Notes: generated by a model from the sequence alone, not told the origin. Numbered from the stretch's first letter, positions 37,542 to 49,910 are shown. The stretch: 64,000 bases of DNA from Anarhynchus alexandrinus (GCA_008711295.1 VUYV01000054.1:1396367-1460366); one strand, 5' to 3'. Translations and numbers: made by a program.

Positions 37542-39719
37542 CTGCTCGGTGCTCCAGATGGAGGTTTGCAAACACAAAGTGGAACACAGAAATGCTCTGG
37601 GACTGGGGAAGGGGCAGGGAAAGGGAATGTGCTGACTGAGGAAATACGCAGGCACTGAACCATTCCCTACCACTCCTCCACTTCCTGCACCCCAGACAGC
37701 CTGGATAATTAACTACTCGCTATACTAACATCTTCATATTAGCTGAAAGCCCAGAGAACTAGAATAAACTGCAGCAATAGCAAAGATGAAACGTGAAACA
37801 GTTTGCTTTGGAAAAAAAGAGCTTTTGACAAGCCTTCAGAGAGTTTTCCAGCGAGAGCTCAGCTTCCCCTTTGCCACAAGCCCTGGGTTTAACGCAGCAG
37901 AAACACAACCCAGCCCTGCACCGGTGGAGGAGGGAACACGGCACACCAGGAGCCAGTCCAATCCCCACTGTCTACCCTCACCATTCACATGGTGGAGAAA
38001 ACAATGAGCCTTTATATTTCTCTCATCCACATACATACAATGCACGTACGTGCCTTTATTTTCACGCCGGTTAGCTGAACACACAGCACAGGCACCGAGC
38101 ACTGGCAGTGGCTACTAGGGTACCCGCAGCTCCTCATCCCCCTCTCCAGTTCATTAAAAGGCTTACAGAAAAACTTTGGAAGTGCACTTGTTTGAGCAGA
38201 TAAAATTCAACTCAATCTCAGTAAGAAAAACAAAAAAAAAAAACCCAGCCAAAACCAGAAGGATGTAGGACTATGTTTCAGTATCAGCCTCTGACGCTGC
38301 TTCCCTACTTCAAATAGTGAAGCCTTAAATCAAAGTGCATCAAAAACCATTCAGTCTTCTATAAATGTAAGATCCTTGGAAAAATATCTCCTTTTATTAG
38401 ACTCTACAAGGTCTCCAGCAGTGTGCTGTGATGAGCTGGAGATGGCAAAAAGTTTGAGTGAATCACAGGACTCTTGGGACGGAGCAAAAGCCTCTCCGCG
38501 TTTCAGCCCGCCCCATCCCCGCTTGATGGAGTGTCCCAGGTCATTTCTGCCAACGCAACTGACCACCTCCCTTCTCCCCAGCAAGAGAAAACAAAACATC
38601 CCTTTCCTATCCAGCCCCTCCCCAACACACTATGAATCCAAAAGGCATCTCTTCCGAAATGCGCAGCCCTGCATTCTCTCACCCTTATCAAGGCTGTGGG
38701 TGCAACAGTTTTGTGAGTTTGGGGGTTACTGAATGGAAGATGAGGTGACCAATCAGGAGAAAAATACAGAAACAAAGACAAAATGCAGGTTTCAGCGTGC
38801 TCTTCCACTGTCATTAAGGAAGTCTGATATGGACCAGGGATTACAACCTCTTAAGTCTCAACTCTTGGTACTCAGGCACAATGTGAGCCAAGCATGCGAG
38901 TACAGCCACCAGTATTTCTGGAGAGGACTCGAATGTGGAGGGACCATGTTCGAGCTCAGATTAATGGCTCTAAGTCTGCCTGGGCCATGCTTCAGAGGTG
39001 TAAGTGTGAGCAAGCTCCATCCCGTCATATCGCCATCTCAAAGGAGCCTGGCTTGCTTTAAAATGCTGGTGAACACAGAGGATCCCAAGATAAAATATCC
39101 CAAGTTTCAACAAAAGCTCAGTATGGTGTGAGCATTTATGTGATTAAAACGGAAACAATCATCATTTGGAGTCAAAATATTCTGCATTCCAGCTTGTGGA
39201 TGCCAAATGTTTGAAACAGCCTGAAATAAAATCCCCCCTCAAATAGTGGAGTAGATAACATGAAATATTCAGAAACAAGAAAGCAAACAAACAAGTTCTC
39301 TTCTAGAATTAGCATTCTAATTCTAATTCTAGTTTTCATCTTTCACAGTTAAGTTTGTTTCCAAGAGGAGAAACATTTTTAAAGCTTAACCATTTCACTC
39401 AACTTTTTCATCATTTACAAATCCCCAAAATGTCAACCAAGAAGCAATGATTATTTGCCCAGTACTGCATGGAAAAGAACAAAGCTAACAGTAAGGAAGT
39501 CCCATATTCAGATCACACCTCTGCCGTATGCCTCTTCTCCTCCAAGATACTGAACACATTGCTGCCTAGAGATGGATATCAGTTAAAATGTCATATTAAT
39601 CAGGGTTTCACAAATCACCCAAATCCCATGGCGACATTCAGATGTCTTCTAGCAAACATCCCTGAAAGGGGAAATGGTTTCAGGGTCATTCCAAGCACAT
39701 AACCAAAGAAAGAGCTGGG

Positions 39720-39790
39720 GGCAGGCAGAAACAAACAAAAGAAAGTAAGGAAACAAACAAAGGGACAAACAAAAGAAAATAAGGAAAATA
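39720..39790. repeat. Purine-rich low-complexity tandem repeat
   Basis: Two imperfect units of the type ACAAACAAAAGAAAGTAAGG follow each other. This is simple AAAC/AAAG-rich sequence, not a transposon. Confidence 0.75.
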
Positions 39791-40127
39791 AGTTCTTTAA
39801 TTTTGAAAGATTTAAGATTGATAGTTTTAACTACCAGAATCACAGTGCACAAAGGTTCAAACTTGCGACAAACAGACACATTGCCCCTGAAATCACAACT
39901 TGAATAATGAGCAGTTGTGTTTAGTGGTACAAACCAGACATTGTGGTGTAAGGATGACTTTTACCAAACATGAAATCCCTCTACATAGTTTTAAATAAAT
40001 AAATAAATCACAGATTTTTCATAAGTGAAACAGACTTCAACAGTTTTTCAAGCCCAATCCACAGTCTTGGAGCAGGTCCAACTCCTCTTCAGCCACCTCT
40101 GACTGGTATTTGCATAACCTTGTTTGT

Positions 40128-40460
40128 GCAGGATCCAAGGATGGAGACTTCAGAGCTCACCAGGCAACCTAATCCAATGTTTCTCTGCCCTGGGCATTAG
40201 GAATTTTTTTCCTCAGTACCCAATTAGAATCTCTGCATTACAATTTATACCCGTTCTTGTCCCATTCACTGAGGACATGGGAAATAAAAATAAAAATCTT
40301 TCCTCCATAGAAAATTTGCCATATTCAGACTCCTATTCCTCACCTTAGTTTTTCAATTTTTAACATAAAGACCTTACATTCCAGACTTATGATGATTTTG
40401 ATTTTTCTATTCTGGTGCTCCCCAATTTCTCTCCCAAAATGTGATACTCAAAACTGCATG
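40128..40460 (-). mobile_element. Ancient CR1-type LINE fragment, minus orientation
   Basis: Degraded but ordered landmarks of a CR1 3' region are readable: GGATGGAGACTTCAGAGC, AGGAATTTTTTTCCTCAGTACC, TTATACCCGTTCTTGTCCCATTCACTGAGG, then a CTCTCCAA-like stretch and GATACTCAAAACTGCATG, equivalent to GTGCCCAGAACTGGACAC. Divergence is high, so it is much older than the neighbouring plus-strand copies. It may be the left part of the same insertion as 42066-42800. Confidence 0.6.
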
Positions 40461-40867
40461 TAAAGAAAGAGCAACTGTACCTTGTTATATCAAAGCTCCA
40501 TCTAACCCAGCACTGACTCCAAAAGTCATCAATAGCAAACAGCTAAGGAATAAGTTTAAGAAAAGAGAAATATACATATATAAAAAACAACACCTCACTG
40601 GAAGATACAGCTTCCTAAACTCCAGAAGTTTGCAGCAGAAGGACTTTCCTGACCAGAGATTATTTTTCATATTTCTTGCTTAACAATTATTTTTTTCTTC
40701 ATTAATTTTTTTAATAATTCCCTTTAGGTTCACCCATCATGAGAGCCAAGGAGCATCAGAAGAATGGTAAAGAATGTTTCCTCCTGCTCCAGTGCAATAC
40801 CTCTCTTCATTCTCACCTCTTCTAGTGCAAGGACCCCCAACCTAGTTAAATTTCGACACCATTTCCA

Positions 40868-41964
40868 ACAGCATTCTCCTGGAGAAACTGGCTGCTCATA
40901 TGCTTCACTAGATAAAAAAACTGTCTGGATGGCTGGGCCAAAAGAGTGGTGGTGAATGGAGTCAAATCCACTCACATGTGGTGTTTCCCAGGGCTCAGTA
41001 TTGGGGCCAGTTGTGTTTGATATCTTTATCAATGACCTGGACAAGGGGATCAAGTGCACCCTCAGTAACTTTGCAGATGACATCGAGTTAGGCGGGAGTG
41101 TTGATCTGCTTGAGGGTAGGATGGCCCTACAGAGGGATCTGGACAGGCTGGATCGATGGGCCAAGGCCAATGGTATGAGGTTCAACAAGGCCAAGTGCTG
41201 GGTCCTGCAGTTGGGTCACAACAAACCCATGGAACACTACAGGCTTGGGGAAGAGCAGCCGGAAAGCTGCCTGGCAGAAAAGTACCTGGGAGTGTTGGTC
41301 AGCAGCCGGCTGAATATGAGCCAGCAGTGTGCCCAGGTGGCCAAGGCAGCCAACAGCATACTGGCTTGTATCAGGAACAGTGTGGAGAACAGGACTAGGG
41401 AAATGATCGTCACCCTGTACTTGGCACTGGTGAGGCCACACCTCGAATACCGTGTTCAGGTTTGGGCCACTCCCTACAAGAAAGACATGGAGATTCAGGA
41501 GTGTGTCCAGAGAAGGGCAACGAAGCTGGTGACGGGTCTAGGGAGGAGCGGTCTTATGAGGAGCGGTTGAGGGAACTGGGGTGGTTTAGCCTGGAGAAAA
41601 GGAGGCTGGGGGAAGACCTTATCGCTCTCTACAGCTACCTGAAAGGAGGTTGTAGCAAGGTGGGGGTCAGTCTCTTCTCCCAGGTAACAAGAGATAGGAC
41701 AAGAGGAAATGGCCCCAAGTTATGCCAGGGGAGGTTTAGACTGGATATTAGGAAATATTTTTCACTGAAAGGGTTATTAAACATTGGAACAGGCTGCCCA
41801 GGGAAGTGATGGAATCGCCATCCCTGGAGGTATTTAAAAGACGGGCAGACGTGGTGCTTAGGGACATGGTTTAGTGGTGGGTTTTGGCAGTGTTAGGTTG
41901 ATGGTTGGACTCAATAATCTTAAAGGTCTTTTCCAACCTAGACAATTCTATGATTCTATCATTC
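40868..41964 (+). mobile_element. CR1 LINE copy, plus orientation, frameshifted
   Basis: The copy starts inside the reverse-transcriptase region (AGCATTCTCCTGGAGAAACTG) and runs to the ATTCTATGATTCTATC terminus. Its ORF2 remnant (40956-41570) reads [21 protein letters not shown] and the catalytic [10 protein letters not shown] motif, then shifts frame near 41540. The C-terminal [19 protein letters not shown] part continues in another frame to 41809. A short deletion near 40972 removed part of the conserved [14 protein letters not shown] stretch. It lies antisense to TEDC1 inside its last intron. Confidence 0.94.
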
Positions 41965-42065
41965 TAAATTTCCCATACAGAGAAACACTTTCACAACTTG
42001 GGTCATCATCACTTCCCCTCACTGTGCTTTTCAGCTCAACCACTTTTTTTTTTTTTTTTTTTTTT

Positions 42066-42800
42066 TGAGTTAGGACTGGGACCAGAACCATATACAGCAT
42101 TCCAGGAATATTTAAGTTTTGCTTTCTTCTGCTTTCCTAACAATTCTTAGGATTCGGTTTGCTATTTTTGACCACTGGCATTGCCACAGAACTACCATTA
42201 TAATCCTAGGAGCTCATTCGTGTAACAGAAAAAACACATGTAAAATTATGATTCTCCCTTCAGATGCATTTTGTTAGATTTATCTCCATCCAATTTTATC
42301 TGACATTTTCCCACTTCACTACTCAGTATAAAGGCCCTCAACAACCCTGCACATGTGCTCCCAGGGATTTGGTCTCCTCTGAACCTGGGCACCTCGCTAT
42401 CCACCTCCTTTCCCAGAGCAGTTATACACACGCTGAGCAGCGCGGCCCCGTGTGGCTCCACTGGTGACCGCCTCCGCAAACCCATCACAGCCGCCTCCTC
42501 TCCGCTTCCTGCTCTGCTGTTTGCTCAAGGGTAAGAGGAAAGACAGTCACGTGGGCAGTTTATTTTTGTTGAGAATCTTTTCAGGGACTTTATCAAATGC
42601 CATTTGTAAATGCAATTAAGTGATGTCAATCCAACTCCCTTGCCCACACCCTCACTGGTCCCTTTAAAAGAGCTCCAACAGATTTTAGATTCATGATTCC
42701 TCTCTGTGCTGTCTTTTCCCCAGTACATCACGTTTCATCGTGTGCCCTTAATTCTTTTCTTCGGAACAATTTCTATTCAGTTGCCTGGCACAGACATCAG
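42066..42800 (-). mobile_element. Ancient CR1/L3-type LINE fragment, minus orientation
   Basis: Reading on the plus strand, ACTGGGACCAGAACCATATACAGCATTCCAGG is followed by a TTTCCTAACAATTCTTAGGATT and TTTGACC segment, then ATTTATCTCCATCCAATTTTATCTGACATTTTCCC, and later TTTTCAGGGACTTTATCAAATGCC. These are ordered landmarks of old CR1/L3 elements found across sauropsids. Divergence is strong and indels abundant. A 23-base poly-T run (42044-42066) sits at its border. Confidence 0.58.
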
Positions 42801-43471
42801 GCCTGCTGGTAACAACAGACATAATTACTCTGGATTATCACGTTATCCGTGAAGTACAAGGTAGTGGGCACAAGAGCTATAATAAACTGCACCGTCCCTC
42901 AGCTGGGCATGCTTGTGAGAGCCAAGATAATTTCCAGATGTCTCAGTATCGCAAGATACAAAGTTAGAGATAATGACCACTTTAGCTACCGCTATATCTT
43001 CTTTGTTTGACTAAAAAAAATAATAAAGAAGGAAAGATTTGATAAGCTTATTTCTCCAGGGAAAAGACTGAAGGGGGCAGAAACCTACAATTGATAGCAG
43101 AGCCTGCATTCAGCACGCATCCTGACTGTGGGGAAAAAAGACAGGCTACAGGCAGAAAGCATCACATAAGCAGCAATACTACTCAGAGGAGGAGTTGATA
43201 TAAAGAGGATTTATGGAGAGTGATCTGACCCCCAGCATTCTAAAAAAGTGCTGTCATGTAGCATTGCGAAACAATTCTGTTCCAGGGCATATAGAAGAGG
43301 AGGCACTTGTGATAAACCGTCCTTTTAAAAACACACTAAGATGCACTCCATTTGTTTCCCACACTCAAACTCATATGACGTTCACTGAATCTCAGAAACA
43401 CTGGAACTTGACCAGTCGCCATTCAAATCCAATTTGAATATTTCAAAGTACAATGAAGAAATTGTCAATAC

Positions 43472-44428
43472 TTGGTCCAATTTTGTTCAATATATTCATT
43501 AATGACCTGGATGAGGGTACAGAGTGTATCCTCAGCAAGTTCGCTGATGATACCAAACTGGGAGGGGTGGCTGACACTCCAGAGGGCCGCGCTGCCATCC
43601 ACCGTGACCTGGACAGGCTGGAGAGCTGGGCAGAGAAGAACCTAATGAAGTTCAACAAGAGCAAGTGCAAGGTCCTGCACCTGGGGAGGAAGAATGCTAA
43701 GCACCAGTATAGGTTAGGGGTGAACCTGCTGGGAAGTAGTTCTGAGGAGAAGGATCTGGGGGTCCTGGTAGATAGTAAATTATCCATGACCCAGCAATGT
43801 GCCCTTGTTGACAAAAAGGCCAATGGAATCCTGGGCTGCATAGGGAAGAGTGTGGCCAGTAGGTCGAGGGAGGTCATTCTCCCCCTCTACTCTGCACTGG
43901 TGAAGCCACAACTGGAATACTGTGTCCAGTTCTGGGCTCCCCAGTTCAAGAGGGACAGGGAACTGCTGGAGAGAGTCCAGCGTAGGGCAACTAAGATGAT
44001 TGAGAGACTGGAGCATGTCCCTTATGAGGAAAGGCTGAGAGAGCTGGGACTCTTTAGCCTGGAGAAGAGAAGGCTGAGGGGAGACCTTATTATGGCATAC
44101 AGGTATTTAAAGGGTGGGTTGAAGGAAGATGGAGCCAGACTCTTTTCAGTGGTTCCCAGTGACAGGATGAGGGGCAATGGGCACAAGTTGGAACATAGGA
44201 AGATCCGTTCAAATACATGGAAAAACTTCTTTACGGTTAGGGTGACAGAGCACTGGCACAGGCTGCCCAGGGAGGTTGTGGAGTCCCCTTCTCTGGAGAT
44301 TTTCAAGACCCGCCTGGATGCAGTCCTGAGTAATGTGCTCTAGGCAATCCTGATTTGGCAGGTGAGTTGGACTAGATGATCTCTAGAGGTCCCTTCCAAC
44401 TCTGAAAATTCCATGATTCTATGATTCC
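43472..44428 (+). mobile_element. CR1 LINE copy with long open reverse-transcriptase remnant
   Basis: A 5'-truncated copy keeps an uninterrupted 296-codon frame (43453-44343) that starts by chance in flank. It covers the reverse-transcriptase catalytic motif FADDTKLGG near 43540, the thumb region ([20 protein letters not shown]) and the C-terminal [21 protein letters not shown] and [16 protein letters not shown] blocks. The 3' end reads GATGATCTCTAGAGGTCCC and stops in ATTCCATGATTCTATGATTCC. An open frame this long suggests a comparatively recent insertion, but it lacks the 5' part including the endonuclease and cannot move itself. Confidence 0.95.
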
Positions 44429-44539
44429 GTGAATTCATCGGTTAATCTTTTTGGACTGCATTTCCAAATTTAAGCATAAAAAAAAATCAGTGTGATTATT
44501 ATATAATATCTAACATTTAAAAAAATTGGAAAAAAAGGA

Positions 44540-45932
44540 GAGTTTCTGAGCTTTGGACGAAGGGGCAGGCAACTCAGGGGGACTACAAAGATGTCATGAG
44601 GTTATGCAGGGAGAAAATTAGAAGGGCCAAAGCCCAACTAGAACTTAATCTGGCTACTGCTGTAAAAGACAATAAAAAACATTTCTATAAATACATTAGC
44701 AACAAAAGGAGGGCTAAGTAGAATCTCCATGCTTTACTGGATGCGGGGGGAAACACAATGACAAAGAATGAGGAAAAGGCCGAGGTACTTAATGCCTTCT
44801 TTGCCTCAGTCTTTAATAGTAAGACCAGTTGCTCTCTGGGTACCCAGCCCCCTGAGCTGGAAGACAGGGAGGGGGAGCAGAATGAAGCTCCCATAATCTA
44901 CAGGGAAACTGTTAGCAACCTGCTACACCACTTAGACACGCACAAGTCTATGGGGCCAGATGGGATCCACCCAAGGGTACTGAGGGAGCTGGCGGATGTG
45001 CTCACCAAGCCACTTTTTGTCATTTATCAGCACTCCTGGCTAACCAGGGAGGTCCCAGTTGACTGGACGTTAGCACGTGATGCCCATCTACAAGAAGGGC
45101 CAGAAGGAGGATCCGGGGAACTAGAAAACTGTCAGGTGCCAGGGAAGGTTATGAAGCAGATCATCTTGAGTGCCATTATGTGGCACATGCAGGACAACCA
45201 GGTGATCAGGTGCAGTCAGCATGGGTTCATGAAAGCCAGGTCCTGCTTGACAAATCTGATCTCCTTCTATGACAAGGTGACCCACTTAAACGGATAAGGG
45301 AAAGGCTGTGGATGTTGTCTACCTAGACTTTCGTAAAGCCTTTGACACTATTTCCCACAGCATTCTCCTGGAGGAACTGGCTGCTCACAGCTTGGATGGG
45401 CATACACTTCACTGGGTAAAAAACTGGCTGGATGGCCGGGCCCAAAGAGTGGTGAATGAAGTCAAATCCAGTTGGCGGCCAGTCACAAGTGGTGTTCCCC
45501 AGGGCTCAGTATTGGGTCCAGTTCTGTTCTGTTCAATATCTTTACCAATGACCTGGGATCGAGGGGATGAGGGGATCAAGTGCACCGTCAGTAACTTTGC
45601 AGACAACACCGAGTTGGGCAGGAGTGTTGATCTGCTTGAGGGTAGGATGGCTCTACAGAGGGATCAGGATAGGCTGGATCGATGAGCCAAGTTGTGCCAC
45701 GGGAGGGTTAGATTGGATATTAAGAAAAGTTTCTTCACCGAAAGGGTTATCAAGCATTGGAACAGGCTGCCCAGGGAAGTGGTTGAGTCACCATCCCTGG
45801 AGGTATTTAAAAGATGTGTAGATGTGGTGATTAGGGACATGGGTTTAATGGTGGACTTGGCAGTGTTAGGTTAACGGTTGGATTCGATGATCTTGAAGGT
45901 CTTTTCCAATCTAAATGATTATATGATTCTAT
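44540..45932 (+). mobile_element. CR1 LINE copy with internal deletion
   Basis: This copy reaches further 5' than its neighbours, beginning near GCAGGCAACTCAGGGGGACT. It keeps LNAFFASVFNSKTSC, the SMGPDGIHPRVLREL block, the motif [20 protein letters not shown] and [13 protein letters not shown]. The catalytic FADD reads FADN (near 45597-45610), so the second aspartate is lost. At about 45690 the sequence jumps from LDRLDR directly to the [20 protein letters not shown] region, a deletion of the thumb and central C-terminal part. Frameshifts occur near 45095 and 45300. It ends in ATTATATGATTCTATAAT. Confidence 0.93.
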
Positions 45933-46079
45933 AATATTTAACAGCATATATATTGTTATATTTAAGAGGAGTCAGAGCACGTCTTGCTTTGGAAATCATG
46001 CATTAGAAATTTTATTTTTAGAATTCAAGGTTTTAGTTGTCCTGCAAGTCATATCTGTTTTGCCATAAAATCAACCAAA

Positions 46080-46600
46080 TCTGATGACGCTAGTGGCCTG
46101 CCTACTCCAGTACCCCATCACTGACAGTGATCGACAGCAAGTGCCTAGAGAAAACTATAAGACAAATGCAAATATAAGGAGATACTTCTTCAGCATATTC
46201 CCCCAGCCTACAACAATTTGTACTCCCGCAACTTCCTAAGCTTGTAATTCATATCTGTATATTTAATAGTCTTTGATGGATTTCTTCCAAGAATGTGTTC
46301 AACAGATTTTGAATCCATGTACACTGCTTATATCCACAGTGCCCTGTGGGAAGAAGTTCCATACTCTGTAAAGCAACAGCTCCTTGTGCTTGTCTATATC
46401 CAACTGATCCTAACTAGTTCCTTATTCTTATAGTGGAAGAGAGAGTGATCAGCTCTCCGCACACTTTTTCCATGCCAGACCCCTTTGAACTCTTGGGCAA
46501 ATAACCCTTGATCTGACAACCTGCCACTTTTCATTTTGTCAGTTGATCTATAATTCTGTCTACCAACACTTCAATCTAAAAAAAAAACCCAAAACACAAA
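46080..46600 (-). mobile_element. Ancient CR1/L3-type LINE fragment, minus orientation
   Basis: CCAGTACCCCATCACTGACAGTG is a recognisable 3' landmark of old sauropsid CR1/L3 elements. Further in, CCACAGTGCCCTGTGGGAAG and GAAGTTCCATACTCTGTAAAG follow in the expected order, then ACTAGTTCCTTATTC. It ends in an A-rich tract (46577-46620). Strongly decayed. Confidence 0.6.
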
Positions 46601-46869
46601 AAAAACCCAAATCAAACAAAAAACCTCAAGCAACAAACCCCCTCTCCGGAGTTAACACACACACAGAATAGTGATACAGCATTTTTGTTACTGCTCTACG
46701 TGCCCCAAATGTTTCACTTTTTCTCCATCCACGTTTCATAGATTCTCTGGTATCCTTCTTTCCTCTTGATGCCTGGAAAAAATTACTAGTTTTTATGCCT
46801 GCATCTTCATCGTATCTTACCTTTGTGCCAGCATGTTAATATTCAGATTCACCTTCTACATCTACATTA

Positions 46870-47310
46870 CCAGCTCCTTTACTTATGCCTCACCACCCCC
46901 TCCGGGTGCTTCCCAGTGTCTCCCCACCCCTATGTCAGCGAATACCATGTACACTTCCTTCATATCACCTGCTTTCCTCCACAGCCAGCCACCCTCCCAC
47001 AGCCAGTCTGTTCCTCCACCTAATCCTGTGCCTAGTCCCTTCTCTCACTTCACAGGTTTCAAATCCTTCTTATTCCTTCCCCCATCAGACATTTCAAAGA
47101 CTACTAACTCAGTGAAAGATGACAAGCTCTGGCCTCTTCCACCCTCCTTTCCCTGCAAATACCTATCTTTATTTTTCACACTATAACCATTAGTGATGCG
47201 TTCAACCTGCTGCCTCTATCCCCTCCGGGGGCTGCCATGATTTCCTCCTCTTCTCTTCTCTCCTCTGCAACCCCTATCCTTTGATGCCTTCCCTTCCCAA
47301 AGAACACTTA
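46870..47310. repeat. Pyrimidine-rich tract
   Basis: The plus strand is strongly C+T rich for over 400 bp (for example CCTCCTCTTCTCTTCTCTCC near 47244). Overlapping open frames in it reflect composition, not coding. On the transcribed TEDC1 strand it is a purine tract just inside the last intron. Confidence 0.6.
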
Positions 47311-47545
47311 TTTTGTTTCAGCATGCCGCCTCTCCGGGACAGATGCCTACTTTGTGTTTGAAAGAGCACCTGGCACGCTGTGGGCATAAACAGACAAGTA
47401 ACTGTAGATCTGACATTGCGACTGCAGCAAGGCCGACACAGAGCAGCAACAGGGAGGCTGCCCTAGGACAGGGCGTAGCGAGAGAGCTGAAAAATATAGG
47501 ATCTTAAAAGTCGCTGATGATCAAGAACGCCACCCAAAGGCTTAC

Positions 47546-47758
47546 CTTCTCACACCACGCAGCCTTTTGGTGTGTTACAAGCTTATGCAGCTGGTCACGG
47601 AGAGTCATTAGATCTCTGGATAGTCTGTCAATTTGCCCAGTCAGACTGTCAGCCCAGGGGCAACACAAGGTCACCGCTGGTGGCCCGCTTTTCTCTACAT
47701 GGGTGTCCTGGGACTCGCACATATTTCCTTCTTCAGCCATATTGTCTAACACAGTTTC
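47546..47758 (-). CDS. TEDC1: TEDC1, internal coding exon (71 codons)
   Basis: The exon is bounded by acceptor TTTTTCCTTTAG|GAAACTG and donor GAGAAG|GTAAGCC, both close to consensus. It carries exactly 71 codons in phase 0. The first residues, ETVLDN, complete the WQWM-ETVLD block begun by the upstream exon, which is the feature by which I recognise TEDC1. A variable acidic/polar loop (AEEGNMCESQDTHVEKSG) is followed by a leucine-heptad coiled coil, IDRLSRDLMTLRDQLHKLV (residues 43-61), and ends KAAWCEK. This matches the known plan of the protein, where a short coiled coil follows the tryptophan block. The frame is intact. Confidence 0.8.
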
Positions 47759-48924
47759 CTAAAGGAAAAACAATAAAGGTTACTTTTCAGCAGGAGCTAA
47801 AATGGTTTCCTCCTCCACATCTTCCTGGTAATTCATAACTAGGAGTTCACTGCTGCCATCTCAGTATACAGTTGCTCCACAATTTCAGAGCTATTTCAAG
47901 CGATAACCTCCTCAGTTCACTATAACATATTTCTAAGTTAACAGAAAACTTATGTTACTAACCAAGCTTATTTTAGAAAGCACTGCATACTGTGAGCTGC
48001 ACTAAAGCATAAAGTAACACTCATGGGACAGAGATCACCAGTACTGCAGAAGCTCTAGATATGCCCCTTCCCCTCAGACTCTGAGGTTGGATGCACTTCT
48101 ATGACTTCCTGTAACAAAGTGACAACCAGGAAGGAGATACGTGCTTAGACTGTTCAGGAGAGCCCCATCTGCTATGTGGCACAGTTAAGTTGTAACACCC
48201 ACAGGATCACTTATGCCCATGTAAAACTCTACAAGCTGAGGAACCCCAAGAGATCCCTGCTCCAGGCTGGTCAGGAGCTCTGTCAGCTCTGCTTGACCAT
48301 GACCACCTTGCTGGTGCTATAATTAATTCTGCAACTGCCTTTGGGGAAAGCAACTGTTATTTGAAATACATCAAATAGTTTCAGAGTCCTTGAAATGCAT
48401 GTTCCTATACACCGTGGTGCACAGATTATGCAGAAACACACAGTTTTCAAGCCAGGGTAGCAGAGCATCACTAAAAGACCCAGGCCTCCCACTCAGAGAG
48501 TATTAAGTATTTATTTCCATATTGTTATCAAGAAGACATTAAATAGGAGAGGTCATATGCTCTTTTAAAGACATAATTTGCATTCAAAATTATCTTTAGA
48601 AATTGGAGAAGTAATTTGAAAACAGCAAGAGGAAATTCAGCAGTTGAGCAGCATGGTCTACACATGAGCAAGGAAAAACCAAATGTATAATTACTGGCTC
48701 AGCAGCAACACTGCTGGAAGAGATGTCAGAAAACCAGAAGTCACCAATGTCATACTGTTAAAGTCAAGTACCATTTTAGAAAGTATAAACACAAGTCTCC
48801 ATGATAGCAGAGCACTGACTGTAACACTGACATACGGGTGAGGTACCTGAAGTTAAACACAGACAAATGGGAGGGAAAGTCCCATATGAGAGCAGCAACA
48901 ACCATCAGAAGTTTGAATGAATGG

Positions 48925-49110
48925 CCTACAAGGAGACATTGAGAGAACCAATTTTGTTTAGCCTAGAAACAGGGACTGGGAAGGCAGTGACATGCTAACA
49001 GCCTTCATTTATATAAAAGATTGGTATAAGAGGATGGAAGGTGGGTTTTTTTCCCCCTCTTTCTTCTCTGCAGGTAGCTTAAAAACTCTGACTTAAGTCA
49101 CAGCAAGAGA
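48925..49110 (+). mobile_element. Degenerate CR1-type LINE fragment, plus orientation
   Basis: TTTTGTTTAGCCTAGAAACAGG parallels the CR1 segment encoding LFSLEK, and ACAGCCTTCATTTATATAAAAG parallels the following FQYLKG block. No longer open in frame. Age similar to other decayed copies in this window. Confidence 0.5.
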
Positions 49111-49910
49111 TTCTCAGACTTATACAAGAAAAAACTTTGTAAGATAGCTAAGAATGGCAAAAGACACCCTACAAAACCTCCTTTTTCTCAGCGAGCATCA
49201 GCATTGCAAACTGGCAGAAGCAGCGCTGAGGCCAGCAGCTCATGCTGCCCAAAGGCCCAGCTCATGACAACACAGAGATGTTCTGGGTACCAACAGGCTA
49301 AGAAACTGCATGGAAATAAAACAAAGCTTTTTGGTTTTGTTGTTTTTCTTGGTCTGGGTTGGTTGGTTTTTTTTTTTAATTTGAAATTTATTACACGACA
49401 GAATTTTGAAGTAACATTACTGCAGTCACTCCAGTTGCTGTAGTTATGTCATTCTCTGTCATGCTCCTGCCCACAACCCTCGGGAAGACCTGGCAGTAGC
49501 TATGCAAGAATCATCCCATCCATCAGATCAGCAATGCAACACACGGGTTAAGTGGAAAGAGAAAACTACTGTATCCTCAAAGCATATCTCATTCCCACAC
49601 ATCCTACAGCATCCGGGAACAACAACCATCATCAGCGAAACAAAAGAAAAAGGAAATTCACCATCCAGCTTGTTGAACAATTTAAGAAGATGTGCTGGTC
49701 AGGTTTTTTTGTAAGTATTTATTTAGGACTTAACTCCCAGAAGCACAATAACACTGCCAATACTCCCCACACTGTTCAACATGTCAGAGGCAAAGGTTTT
49801 GGTGGATACACTGAAATGCCATAATACTTCCATTTATATTTTGCCTATGTGGAGCCAGGCTTCTGCTGGTGTTGATGCTTTCCAAACAACCATAAGATGG
49901 TAGACATCTT

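Larger units (their letters stand above)
23461..47545 (-). other. TEDC1: TEDC1 last intron, 24 kb
   Basis: The minus-strand donor is GAGAAG|GTAAGCC at 47546/47545 and the acceptor is CTCTACAG at 23461, both near consensus and both phase 0. No intermediate exon is needed to keep the frame. The intron contains an old LINE piece at 24135-24390, mostly unique AT-rich DNA from 24.4 to 40.1 kb, and a dense CR1 cluster from 40.1 to 46.6 kb. The unique part has no supported gene; a possible alternative exon at 37347-37541 is discussed separately. Frames such as the 149-codon hydrophobic one at 30039-30488 (minus) and the 141-codon one at 26688-27113 (plus) show no family features. Confidence 0.7.
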
